Shown here: positions 10,464-17,668 of the stretch, piece after piece | Numbering within the stretch: the first letter of the stretch is position 1 | Layout of the letters: each line of letters begins with the position of its first letter | Source: Mycobacterium sp. BK086 | GTDB lineage: Bacteria; Actinomycetota; Actinomycetes; Mycobacteriales; Mycobacteriaceae | Assembly (NCBI GenBank): GCA_004362315.1 | Contig: SNWL01000003.1 | Coordinates: 1,674,001-1,738,000 of the forward strand | Direction: 5' to 3' | Length of the DNA: 64,000 nucleotides | Position numbers and translations under genes: made by a program | Notes under the pieces: generated by a model | Told to the model about the DNA's origin: nothing | Seen by the model: the letters and a program-made list of their open reading frames with translations, nothing else | Database searches by the model: none

Positions 10464-10506
10464 CCCAATCAGTTGGGCGATGAACAGAAGGCCCCCGCAC
10501 GGGGGC
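10464..10506 (-). other. Two hairpins in the leader of the glycosyltransferase gene
   Basis: Between the SigF-type promoter and the ATG lie GCCCCC-N4-GGGGGC (10491-10506) and CCCAA-N4-TTGGG (10464-10477). The second pairs the only purine-rich stretch near the start codon, so it could mask ribosome access; the first has no T-tract. Whether they regulate anything is unknown. Confidence 0.4.
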
Positions 10507-10537
10507 AGCTGCATGCGATCTAGACAGCTAGGCGGTG

Positions 10538-10563
10538 ATACCCGAACATCCACCGTCTAAACC
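10538..10563 (-). promoter_or_regulatory. SigF-type promoter of the glycosyltransferase gene
   Basis: On the minus strand GGTTT (complement of 10559-10563) and GGGTAT (complement of 10538-10543) are 15 bp apart, matching the SigF consensus. The predicted transcript start near 10531 leaves a leader of about 70 bases before ATG 10458. Confidence 0.8.
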
Positions 10564-10895
10564 TCAGGGGCAGGCCGAGTCGGGGGCGAGCGAAGAAGCC
10601 GCGCGCGGTCAACTAATCGGCGTGCCGGGCAACAGAACACGGTTGTCGATCCCGGCGATTTGCTGATGGCCGGTCACATCGCTCAGTTTCAGTCGCCCGC
10701 GGCAGCGCTCACGACCGGCGGTGACCCGAGTCACGACCGCGCACCCCCAACACCGCAGCCCTTCGTGTGGCGAACGTCATGTGTTGCGCTGCCGTAAATT
10801 TCGGCTTGTCGCGGGGCTTCTCGGTCGGGTATCGGCGGGAACAACACCAGGTCATCGAGGATTCGAATCCACAGGAGTCCCGATAGTTAGCCAAT
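10564..10895. other. Intergenic region without a supported gene
   Basis: About 330 bases between the divergent SigF-type promoters. Short frames exist on both strands (for example plus 10721-10963), but none has a ribosome-binding site, a recognisable domain or typical codon pattern. A 12-bp palindrome GGATTCGAATCC lies at 10865-10876 approximately. Otherwise I see nothing specific. Confidence 0.5.
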
Positions 10896-10921
10896 GTTTG
10901 GCCGGACGGGTGGGCTGGGTA
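10896..10921 (+). promoter_or_regulatory. SigF-type promoter of the SAP/Rho-N-like and CsbD operon
   Basis: GTTT (10896-10899) and GGGTA (10917-10921) are separated by exactly 17 bp, matching the SigF consensus. The start of transcription should lie near 10929, with about 38 bases of leader ending in a strong GGGGGTAGGAG ribosome-binding site. Confidence 0.85.
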
Positions 10922-10966
10922 CTAGTGCCACCGGGGAAACTGCAACCTCAGCAAAGGGGGTAGGAG

Positions 10967-11149
10967 ATGTCGAGTGCTGCCGCCGCGAGATCCGATGTCG
11001 ACGACATTCGGTTCTTTCGACCTAGTCGGTCCTGCGCCTACGAAGGCTGGACCGTCGCTGAGCTCAAAAAACGGGCGAAGCAGCTTGGGATTTCGGGATA
11101 TTCCGGGTTGAGCAAGGAAAAGTTGATCTCTCTGATCCGTAGTTACTGA
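10967..11149 (+). CDS. Small SAP/Rho-N-like domain protein
   Basis: 60 residues. The C-terminal 35 (WTVAELKKRAKQLGISGYSG, then LSKEKLISLIRSY) form the helix-turn-helix-like fold shared by the Rho N-terminal and SAP domains, which bind nucleic acid. The N-terminus is Ala/Ser-rich. ATG with GGAG five bases upstream. Its stop overlaps the CsbD start (TGATG, 11147-11151). As the first gene of a SigF-driven operon it is probably stress-induced; a nucleic-acid-binding role is inferred from fold only. Confidence 0.75.
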   Translation: MSSAAAARSDVDDIRFFRPSRSCAYEGWTVAELKKRAKQLGISGYSGLSKEKLISLIRSY

Positions 11150-11379
11150 TGTCCGACAGCGGACCTGAAGAAGGCATCAAGGGCGTCGTCGAAGACGTCA
11201 AGGGCAAGGCCAAGGAAGTCGTGGGCACCGTGACGGGCCGCGACGATCTGGTCGACGAGGGCAAAGCACAGCAGGACAAGGCCGAGGCACAGCGCGACGC
11301 TGCCAAGAAGGAAGCCGAAGCAGACGCCGCTCGCGCGGCCGCCAAGGCCGCTGAGGCTCGCCAGAAGGCCCACCAGTAG
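11149..11379 (+). CDS. CsbD-family stress protein
   Basis: 76 residues, hydrophilic and predicted helical. It contains the CsbD signature GVVEDVKGKAKEVVGTVTGRDDL followed by a coiled, Ala/Lys/Glu-rich tail. CsbD proteins are made in quantity under general stress control (SigB in Bacillus; SigF in mycobacteria), but their molecular function is not known. The start overlaps the preceding stop by one base and a strong terminator follows at 11391. Confidence 0.85.
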   Translation: MSDSGPEEGIKGVVEDVKGKAKEVVGTVTGRDDLVDEGKAQQDKAEAQRDAAKKEAEADAARAAAKAAEARQKAHQ

Positions 11380-11390
11380 CCACGACTCCA

Positions 11391-11426
11391 CGACAAAAGC
11401 CCAGCGGCGCCGCTGGGCTTTTGTCG
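11391..11426. terminator. Bidirectional intrinsic terminator, perfect 36-bp palindrome
   Basis: The left 18 bases (CGACAAAAGCCCAGCGGC) are followed immediately by their exact reverse complement, giving a GC-rich stem with AAAA on one side and TTTT on the other. It ends the CsbD operon and the opposing gene at 11435, which it separates by 55 bases. Confidence 0.9.
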
Positions 11427-11434
11427 TTTCCGGC

Positions 11435-11758
11435 TCAGTTCACCGGAATCAGCGTCAGTGCGGTGAGGACGAGCAGGATCCCACCCGCGCCATGCCATGG
11501 CGCGCCCCAGGACGCGCCATGGCCCCGCCAGAATGCCAGTGCCGCGGCGATGAGCAGGATGATCGGAGCGCCGAGGTCGAGGACGGTGTGCTGCACGGGT
11601 CCGCAAGCGGCCGTGTCGAATGCGGTTGCGCCAGTACAGGTCGACATCCACAACGCGCCGACCGCCAGGAATCCGACGCCCGCGGCAGCGGCGACCACCG
11701 TGAAACGGATGACGGATACCCACGGGACGGATCGCGCTCGCACCTGGGCTTCGTGCAC
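11435..11758 (-). CDS. Small integral membrane protein (Rv3289c-like position)
   Basis: 107 residues with three probable membrane helices: about 16-37 (VIRFTVVAAAAGVGFLAVGALW), 60-76 (LGAPIILLIAAALAFW) and 90-106 (GGILLVLTALTLIPV). A short loop between helices 1 and 2 contains two Cys (STCTG, AACGP). No domain recognised. It stands where M. tuberculosis has the membrane protein gene Rv3289c. It shares the terminator at 11391-11426 with the CsbD operon. Function unknown. Confidence 0.7.
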   Translation of the reverse strand: MHEAQVRARSVPWVSVIRFTVVAAAAGVGFLAVGALWMSTCTGATAFDTAACGPVQHTVLDLGAPIILLIAAALAFWRGHGASWGAPWHGAGGILLVLTALTLIPVN

Positions 11759-11806
11759 CTTCGCTGGTTGCCCGGTGAGAGGGGTCGTAAAACGTACAGG
11801 CAGCGC

Positions 11807-12487
11807 TCAGTGACCGGACAGTTCCCAGACGCTGGCCGACATCCGGTCGGTCATCGTCGTCACGGTGACCTGGCCGCCGTCGTCGCCCTGGCATGCCATC
11901 GCCTGAACGATCGCGTTGTTGCGGAGCCTGGCCTCCGCGTAGCAGGTCCAGTCGAACGGAATGCCGATCTGCTGTTTGTTCCAGCGCACGGTGTCGGCAT
12001 TGATCTCGGGCACGGAGAACTTCCACGCGGCGTCCCCGCCCGTGCTCAGCGCGCGTTGGCCGTCGCAGGCCTTGGCGTTCTTCGTTCCGGTGGCGAATTG
12101 CGCTGCCGCCGACCCCGCATCGGGGTAGATCGCGACGGCCTCGGCCACGACGTGGTCGTGCCGGTCGCCGTCGGTGAACAGCATGATGTGCAGCCCCAGC
12201 GTCTTGTCGCCGAGGAACGCGGCCATCCCGGCGGCGTCGAGCGCCGAACACGCAGGCACCGCAGACGATCCGGGGATCGGGCGGGTCTGGTCGGCGTCGG
12301 TCTGCAGTTTGACGCCGACGATGTCGTGCAGCTGGGCCGGGCCGATCAGCACCTGATCGGTGTCGCCCGCCCGCAACGGCGTGATCCCCTGCGCCGGGTT
12401 GGACACCGCATTGCCCGCGACGGTCTGCGCGCAGCCGGCGAGCGCCACCGCCGCGCCGAGAGCGCCGAGGACCAGGGGCAGCCGCAT
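11807..12487 (-). CDS. Lipoprotein with PknH-type extracellular sensor-like domain
   Basis: 226 residues. A signal peptide with lipobox LAGC (Cys19) predicts export and lipid anchoring to the outer face of the membrane. The mature part (PLRAGDTDQVLIGPAQLHDIVG near the start; several Cys; a late TCYAEARLRNNAIVQAMACQGDD) resembles the secreted sensor domain found at the C-terminus of PknH and in lipoproteins of the LpqQ/LppH group. There is no kinase part. The end of lat starts 10 bases upstream of its ATG in the same direction, so lat and this gene may be cotranscribed. Ligand unknown. Confidence 0.7.
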   Translation of the reverse strand: MRLPLVLGALGAAVALAGCAQTVAGNAVSNPAQGITPLRAGDTDQVLIGPAQLHDIVGVKLQTDADQTRPIPGSSAVPACSALDAAGMAAFLGDKTLGLHIMLFTDGDRHDHVVAEAVAIYPDAGSAAAQFATGTKNAKACDGQRALSTGGDAAWKFSVPEINADTVRWNKQQIGIPFDWTCYAEARLRNNAIVQAMACQGDDGGQVTVTTMTDRMSASVWELSGH

Positions 12488-12497
12488 GCCCCGAATG

Positions 12498-13832
12498 CTA
12501 GACCGCCGCGCGCAATACCTCTCTCAAGGCGGCCAGCGCCCGGTCGATCTCCGCACGCGACACCGTGAGCGCCGGGCGGAACCGCACGCTGTCCGGGCCG
12601 CAGCCGAGCATGATCACCCCGCGCTCCCACAGTGCGGCGAGCACCGCGTCGCGGCGCTGCGGAGTGGACAAACTGATGGCGCACATCAGTCCCCGCCCCC
12701 GCACGTCGCACACCTCGCCGGGCAGGTCGCGCGCGAGCTCACCGAGTCCGGCCATCAGGTGAGCGCCCATCTCGGCGGCATTGGCGAACAGATCGTCGGC
12801 CTCGATGACCTCGAGGATGCGCCGCGACCGAACCATGTCGACGAGGTTGCCGCCCCAGGTCGAATTGATCCGGGAACTGACGGCGAAGACGTTGTCGGGG
12901 ACTTCGTCGACCCGCCGGCCGGCCATGACCCCGCACACCTGCGTCTTCTTACCGAATGCGACGACGTCCGGAGTGAAGCCGAGCTGCTGGTAGGCCCACG
13001 GTGTACCGGTGATACCGCAGCCCGTCTGCACCTCGTCGGCGATCATCAGCGCGTCGTATTCGTCGCACAGCGCGCGCATCGCCGCGAGGAATCGCGGGCG
13101 GAAGTGCCGGTCGCCGCCCTCACCCTGGATGGGCTCGACGATGAAGCAGGCGATGTCGTGCGGGTGGGCCTCGAATGCCGCGCGGGCCTGACGAATTGAT
13201 TCGTCCTCCAGCGCATCCATATCCGCGCCCGGCCGGATGAAAGGCGCGTCGATGCGCGGCCAGTCGAACTTCGGGAACCGCGCGACCTTGACGGGGTCGG
13301 TGTTGGTCAGCGACAGGGTGTAGCCGCTGCGACCGTGGAAGGCGCCGCGCAGGTGCAGAACTCGGGTGCCCAGGGCGGGATCGATCCCGCGGGTCTCGTT
13401 GTGTCTGCTCTTCCAATCGAATGCCACTTTGAGGGCGTTCTCGACCGCGAGCGCGCCGCCGTCGACGAAGAACAGATGCGGTAGTTCGGGATCGCCGAGC
13501 ACCCGGGCGAACGTGTCGACGAATCGTGCCATCGGCACCGTGTAGACGTCGGAGTTCGACGGCTTGTTGACCGCGGCCCGGGCCAGCTCGGCCAGGAACT
13601 CGGGGTCGTCTGCCAGCGCGGGATGGTTCATGCCAAGCGCCGAGGACGCGAAGAACGTGAACATGTCGAGATAGCGCGTGCCGTCCCTGGCATCGACCAG
13701 CCACGAACCCGACGACTGTTCCAGGTCGAGAACCAGGTCAAGCCCGTCGGCCAGGATGCTGCGGGCGAGTACGGCACGGACATTCGCAGGTGCCACCGAC
13801 ACGAGGTCGTCTCGCGACAAGAGTTCCGTCAT
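12498..13832 (-). CDS. lat: L-lysine 6-aminotransferase
   Basis: 444 residues, fold-type I PLP aminotransferase of class III. It moves the epsilon-amino group of lysine to 2-oxoglutarate, giving 2-aminoadipate semialdehyde (as piperideine-6-carboxylate). Visible are SSGSWLVDARDGTRYLD, LHLRGAFHGRSGYTLS, the acidic IADEVQTGCGITG, and VVAFGKKTQVCG, which contains the PLP lysine (near 300). Position and sequence match Rv3290c, strongly induced in starved M. tuberculosis. An inverted repeat at 13843-13861 lies between its ATG and lrpA. With the divergent genes at 14376-17170 it forms a lysine degradation set. Confidence 0.94.
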   Translation of the reverse strand: MTELLSRDDLVSVAPANVRAVLARSILADGLDLVLDLEQSSGSWLVDARDGTRYLDMFTFFASSALGMNHPALADDPEFLAELARAAVNKPSNSDVYTVPMARFVDTFARVLGDPELPHLFFVDGGALAVENALKVAFDWKSRHNETRGIDPALGTRVLHLRGAFHGRSGYTLSLTNTDPVKVARFPKFDWPRIDAPFIRPGADMDALEDESIRQARAAFEAHPHDIACFIVEPIQGEGGDRHFRPRFLAAMRALCDEYDALMIADEVQTGCGITGTPWAYQQLGFTPDVVAFGKKTQVCGVMAGRRVDEVPDNVFAVSSRINSTWGGNLVDMVRSRRILEVIEADDLFANAAEMGAHLMAGLGELARDLPGEVCDVRGRGLMCAISLSTPQRRDAVLAALWERGVIMLGCGPDSVRFRPALTVSRAEIDRALAALREVLRAAV

Positions 13833-13842
13833 GGGACGATCG

Positions 13843-13861
13843 TATCGTAATTTTTACGATA
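13843..13861. promoter_or_regulatory. Inverted repeat upstream of lat, probable LrpA site
   Basis: TATCGTAA, three bases (TTT), TTACGATA: 8-bp arms without mismatch, AT-rich, 11 bases before the lat ATG. The shape (AT core, dyad) suits a feast/famine Lrp-type regulator, and lrpA is the next gene upstream. Confidence 0.6.
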
Positions 13862-13880
13862 TCCTAGCGCTGTGATTGAA

Positions 13881-14345
13881 TTATTCCGGCAGGGATAGCC
13901 GATCACTGTAAAAAGTATTTAGGATGATCGTGCTTCGAGTGCGCACGTTCGCGGCGGTCCGGATCTGTTGCAGCAGGACCTCCAGCGCGCGCGGCGACAC
14001 GACACGCACGAGCAGGACGTAGCTCTCCTCGCCGGCCACCGAATAACACGCCTCGATTTCGGCGATGTGTTCCAGCCGGGCGGGGGCATCATCGGGTTGG
14101 GAAGGATCGAGAGGGGTGATCGCCACGAACGCCGACAGCATGTGCCCGAACGCCTCGGGATCCACCCGGGCGCTGTATCCGGTCACCACCGACCGGGACT
14201 CCAGCCGGCGCACCCTCGACTGCACCGCCGAGACCGACAGACCGGTCGCTGCGGCCAGCTCGGCCAGTGTGGCGCGGCCGTCGGCGACCAGCTCGCGCAC
14301 CAGCGTGCGATCGATCTCGTCGAGACCTTCTGCGCTGTCGGCCAT
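13881..14345 (-). CDS. lrpA: Lrp/AsnC-family transcriptional regulator LrpA
   Basis: 154 residues: N-terminal helix-turn-helix (LAELAAATGLSVSAVQSRVRRLESRSVV) and a C-terminal RAM ligand-binding domain (AFVAITPLDPSQPD to YVLLVRVVSPRALEVLLQQIR). The family forms octamers and senses amino acids; Rv3291c in M. tuberculosis controls lat. It lies immediately upstream of lat in the same direction and divergent from the hglS-pcd pair, so it can control both. ATG 14345. Confidence 0.92.
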   Translation of the reverse strand: MADSAEGLDEIDRTLVRELVADGRATLAELAAATGLSVSAVQSRVRRLESRSVVTGYSARVDPEAFGHMLSAFVAITPLDPSQPDDAPARLEHIAEIEACYSVAGEESYVLLVRVVSPRALEVLLQQIRTAANVRTRSTIILNTFYSDRLSLPE

Positions 14346-14375
14346 CGCCGCAGACTATCGCAGGGCGGGTGCCGT

Positions 14376-15620
14376 GTGAGCGCACCTGCGATCGCGACAT
14401 GGCAGCTGCGGGCGCGGTTCGCCGCGGCCCTCTCGGCGATGTATGGCAACGAAGTTCCCGCCTACACCACGCTGGTGGACGTTGCCGAAGCCGTCAACCG
14501 CGACTACGTGGCCACCCATCCACACGCCGAACGACTGGGATCGATCGCGCGTGTCACCGCCGAGCGGCACGGGGCGATCCGGGTCGGCACGCCGCGCGAA
14601 TTGACCGATGTCGCCGATCTTTTCGCAGCATTCGGAATGTATCCGGTGGGCTACTACGACCTTCGTGAGGCCGCCTCCCCCGTGCCGGTGGTCTCGACAG
14701 CGTTCCGACCGGTGGACCCCACGGAATTGGCGCGCAACCCATTCCGGGTGTTCACCTCGATGCTGGCCAGCCGCGACGGCCGGTTCTTCGACGCCGACCT
14801 GCGCCGCAGAGTTGACGAATTCTTGTCCAGACGAACACTTTTCGCCCCCGACCTGATCGCCGACGCCCACCGGATCGCGGCCGACGGTGGCTGCGGCTCA
14901 GATACTGCGGACGTTTTCGTGTCGCGGGCCGTGGCCGCGTTCGCGCTGACCGGAGAACCGGTCGACCGAGCCTGGTACGCCGAGCTGACGGCGGTGTCCG
15001 CCGTTGCCGCCGACATCGCCGGGGTGCCCACCACCCACATCAACCACCTCACTCCCCGGGTGCTCGACATCGACGACCTGTACCGGCGGATGAGCGAGCG
15101 CGGGATCACGATGATCGACGCGATCCAGGGCCCACCGCACTGCGCCGGTCCCGATGTTCTCCTGCGGCAGACGTCATTTCGCGCACTCGCCGAGCCGCGC
15201 CGGTTCCGCGAAGCCGACGGCTCCGTGACCGAAGGGACGCTGCGGGTGCGCTTCGGCGAGGTGGAGGCCCGCGGCGTCGCGTTGACCCGCAAGGGCCGCG
15301 AGCGCTACGACGCCGCGATGGCGAGCGCCGATCCGGCCGCGGTCTGGGGCGACTACTTCCCCGCGTCCGACGACGAGATGGCATCCCAGGGGCTGGCGTA
15401 CTACCACCGCGGCGATCCGGCGGCCCCGGTGGTCTACGAGGACTTCCTGCCGGCGTCGGCGGCCGGGATCTTCCGGTCCAATCTCGACGCCGACACCGAA
15501 GCCGCCGCCGGGGCAGACGAATCCGGCTACGACATCGACTGGATGGCCGGCACCATCGGCCGCCGAATTCACGACCCCTACGACCTCTACGACGCGATAG
15601 CCCAGGAGGCCCCCGCATGA
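14376..15620 (+). CDS. hglS: 2-oxoadipate dioxygenase/decarboxylase-type protein (DUF1338, HglS/YdcJ family)
   Basis: 414 residues from GTG 14376; upstream in-frame sequence runs antisense through lrpA and is discarded. HglS is a metal-dependent, VOC-like enzyme converting 2-oxoadipate to D-2-hydroxyglutarate in lysine catabolism. Probable metal ligands are in ERHGAIR (His65), THINHLTPR (His221 or His224) and FGEVEARG (Glu295 or Glu297), spaced as in the family. GTPRELTDVADLFAAFGMYPVGYYDL and ALTRKGRERYD are also characteristic. The stop overlaps the pcd ATG (ATGA). M. tuberculosis Rv3292, in the same place, is usually annotated hypothetical; the role here is inferred from family plus lat and pcd. 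Confidence 0.8.
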   Translation: MSAPAIATWQLRARFAAALSAMYGNEVPAYTTLVDVAEAVNRDYVATHPHAERLGSIARVTAERHGAIRVGTPRELTDVADLFAAFGMYPVGYYDLREAASPVPVVSTAFRPVDPTELARNPFRVFTSMLASRDGRFFDADLRRRVDEFLSRRTLFAPDLIADAHRIAADGGCGSDTADVFVSRAVAAFALTGEPVDRAWYAELTAVSAVAADIAGVPTTHINHLTPRVLDIDDLYRRMSERGITMIDAIQGPPHCAGPDVLLRQTSFRALAEPRRFREADGSVTEGTLRVRFGEVEARGVALTRKGRERYDAAMASADPAAVWGDYFPASDDEMASQGLAYYHRGDPAAPVVYEDFLPASAAGIFRSNLDADTEAAAGADESGYDIDWMAGTIGRRIHDPYDLYDAIAQEAPA

Positions 15621-17170
15621 GCACCACCACCGTCACCTCGCTGCCCACCCCCGCGGACCTGCGCGCCGCTGTGCGTGCCGCATTCGACGCGATCGGCGCC
15701 CGCGCCGAACTCGCAGAGCCGGGTGCACAAGGCATGCCCGCGAGCACACCAGTGACGGGCGACATCCTGTTCAGCATCGCCGAAACCACGCCCGATCAGG
15801 CGCAGCTGGCGATCGCCGAAGCAGCGCAAGCATTTTCGCAGTGGCGCACCACGCCCGCGCCGGTGCGCGGGCAGCTGGTCGCACGGCTGGGCGAGCTGCT
15901 GCGCGAGCACAAGGCGGACTTGGCCACCCTGGTCACGGTCGAAGCCGGCAAGATCACCTCCGAAGCCCTCGGCGAGGTCCAGGAGATGATCGACATCTGC
16001 GAGTTCGCGGTCGGGCTGTCGCGCCAGCTGTACGGGCGCACCATCGCCTCCGAACGCCCAGGACACCGGCTGATGGAGACCTGGCATCCGCTCGGCGTTG
16101 TCGGGGTGGTGACCGCGTTCAACTTCCCGGTCGCGGTGTGGGCATGGAACGCCGCGGTCGCACTGGTGTGCGGCGACACGGTGGTATGGAAGCCCTCCGA
16201 GCTCACCCCGCTGACGGCGATCGCGTGCCAGGCGCTGATCGAGCGCGCCGCCGCTGATATTGGAGTGTCGGGTCATCTCAGCCGGCTCGTGCTCGGCGGC
16301 CGCGAGGTCGGCGAGGCCCTGGTCGACGACCCGCGGGTGGCGTTGGTGTCGGCCACCGGATCGGTGCGAATGGGCCGCCAGGTCGGTCCGCGCGTCGCCG
16401 AACGATTCGGTCGGGTGCTGCTGGAACTCGGCGGCAACAACGCCGCCGTCGTAACCCCCTCTGCCGACTTGGATTTGGCCGTCCGGGCCATCGTGTTCTC
16501 CGCAGCGGGCACCGCCGGACAGCGCTGCACCACGCTGCGGCGACTGATCGTGCATTCCTCGGTGGCCGATACCCTCGTCGAGCGGATCGCGGCCGCCTAC
16601 CGCACGCTGCCGATCGGCGACCCGGCCGCCGACGGGACGCTCGTCGGACCGCTGATCCACGAGACCGCCTACCGCGACATGGTCGGCGCCCTCGAGCAGG
16701 CCCGCGCCGACGGCGGCGAGGCCATCGGCGGCCAGCGCCACCACGTCGGCGGCGACGAGGCAACCGAGGCGTTCTATGTCGAGCCGGCCGTCGTGCGGAT
16801 GCCTGCGCAGACCGACATCGTGCACCACGAGACTTTCGCGCCCATCCTCTATGTGTTGACCTACGACACGCTCGACGAGGCAATCGAGTTGAACAATGCT
16901 GTGCCGCAAGGTCTCTCGTCGGCCATCTTCACCACCGACGTCCGGGAGGCCGAGCGCTTCCTGGCCGCGGACGGCTCGGACTGCGGGATCGCCAACGTCA
17001 ACATCGGCACCTCGGGCGCGGAGATCGGCGGTGCGTTCGGCGGCGAGAAGCAGACCGGTGGCGGCCGCGAGTCCGGCTCGGATTCGTGGAAGGCTTATAT
17101 GCGCCGGGCCACCAACACCGTGAACTACTCCTCGGAGCTACCGTTGGCCCAGGGTGTGCACTTCGGCTAA
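15617..17170 (+). CDS. pcd: Piperideine-6-carboxylate (2-aminoadipate semialdehyde) dehydrogenase
   Basis: 517 residues, NAD(P)-dependent aldehyde dehydrogenase superfamily. VTAFNFPVAVWAWNAAVAL and KPSELTPLTAIA bind the cofactor, LELGGNNAAVV carries the general-base Glu and AGTAGQRCTTLRRL the catalytic Cys. It oxidises the semialdehyde produced by Lat to 2-aminoadipate. ATG 15617 overlaps the previous stop by four bases. The order with lat and lrpA matches Rv3293. The end overlaps the opposing gene by four bases. Confidence 0.92.
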   Translation: MSTTTVTSLPTPADLRAAVRAAFDAIGARAELAEPGAQGMPASTPVTGDILFSIAETTPDQAQLAIAEAAQAFSQWRTTPAPVRGQLVARLGELLREHKADLATLVTVEAGKITSEALGEVQEMIDICEFAVGLSRQLYGRTIASERPGHRLMETWHPLGVVGVVTAFNFPVAVWAWNAAVALVCGDTVVWKPSELTPLTAIACQALIERAAADIGVSGHLSRLVLGGREVGEALVDDPRVALVSATGSVRMGRQVGPRVAERFGRVLLELGGNNAAVVTPSADLDLAVRAIVFSAAGTAGQRCTTLRRLIVHSSVADTLVERIAAAYRTLPIGDPAADGTLVGPLIHETAYRDMVGALEQARADGGEAIGGQRHHVGGDEATEAFYVEPAVVRMPAQTDIVHHETFAPILYVLTYDTLDEAIELNNAVPQGLSSAIFTTDVREAERFLAADGSDCGIANVNIGTSGAEIGGAFGGEKQTGGGRESGSDSWKAYMRRATNTVNYSSELPLAQGVHFG

Positions 17171-17610
17171 CCGAGCAGGCTGAGTAACTCGCTGCGGCCG
17201 ATCTGGTTGACCAGAGTGGCGGCGTCGAAGTAGATGCGCTCGTTGGTGATCCGCTCCCCTTCGAACGAGAACACCGCGATGACGGGCACGCGGAACGCCT
17301 TACCCGTCGGCGGCAGCCCGTAGAACTCGCCGAGATTGGTTCCGAGCAGCTCGAACTCGACGATCACCGCGTCGTCGGTGACGTGAAAGCTGGCGTTCTC
17401 GTGACGCTGGTCGGGAAACGCGGTGCGCGTGGTGAGGTAGTACGTCATCACCTCGTCGTCGCCGTCGAAGACCTGTTTGGTCGGGATGATCTCGTAGCGC
17501 GGGTGCCCGTTGAAGGTGGCCAGAGTGCGGTCGAACTCCTTGGTCACCTCGGTGTCCATGTGCACCTTGATGAGGTCGAGTCGGCGCTGACGCAGGTCAT
17601 CGGTGATCAT
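17167..17610 (-). CDS. SnoaL-like (NTF2 fold) polyketide-cyclase/ester-cyclase family protein
   Basis: 147 residues from ATG 17610; the longer frame to 17904 runs antisense to the next gene. The pattern of helix then curved sheet (HMDTEVTKEFDRTLATFNGHPRYEI, GDDEVMTYYLTTRTAFPD, PPTGKAFRVPVIAVFSFEGERI) is that of SnoaL-like proteins, single-domain enzymes or binding proteins for small hydrophobic molecules. The PPTGKAFRVP loop is typical of the ester cyclase group. Sits in the place of Rv3294c. Substrate unknown; no partner gene points to one. Confidence 0.7.
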   Translation of the reverse strand: MITDDLRQRRLDLIKVHMDTEVTKEFDRTLATFNGHPRYEIIPTKQVFDGDDEVMTYYLTTRTAFPDQRHENASFHVTDDAVIVEFELLGTNLGEFYGLPPTGKAFRVPVIAVFSFEGERITNERIYFDAATLVNQIGRSELLSLLG

Positions 17611-17668
17611 CGCGAAAGCGTAGCGAATTCGACCTGACCGGCGACGCATCATGGCAAGCTTGGCGCCG

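Noticed and set aside
10859-10880. GGATTCGAATCC resembling a tRNA T-arm, possible tRNA remnant or attachment site
   Set aside because: The 5-bp T stem does not pair, position 53 is not G, there is no acceptor stem or CCA, and no integrase is near.
10721-10963. 80-codon plus-strand frame before the SAP/Rho-N-like gene
   Set aside because: No ribosome-binding site, overlaps the SigF-type promoter, and the predicted protein has no recognisable feature.
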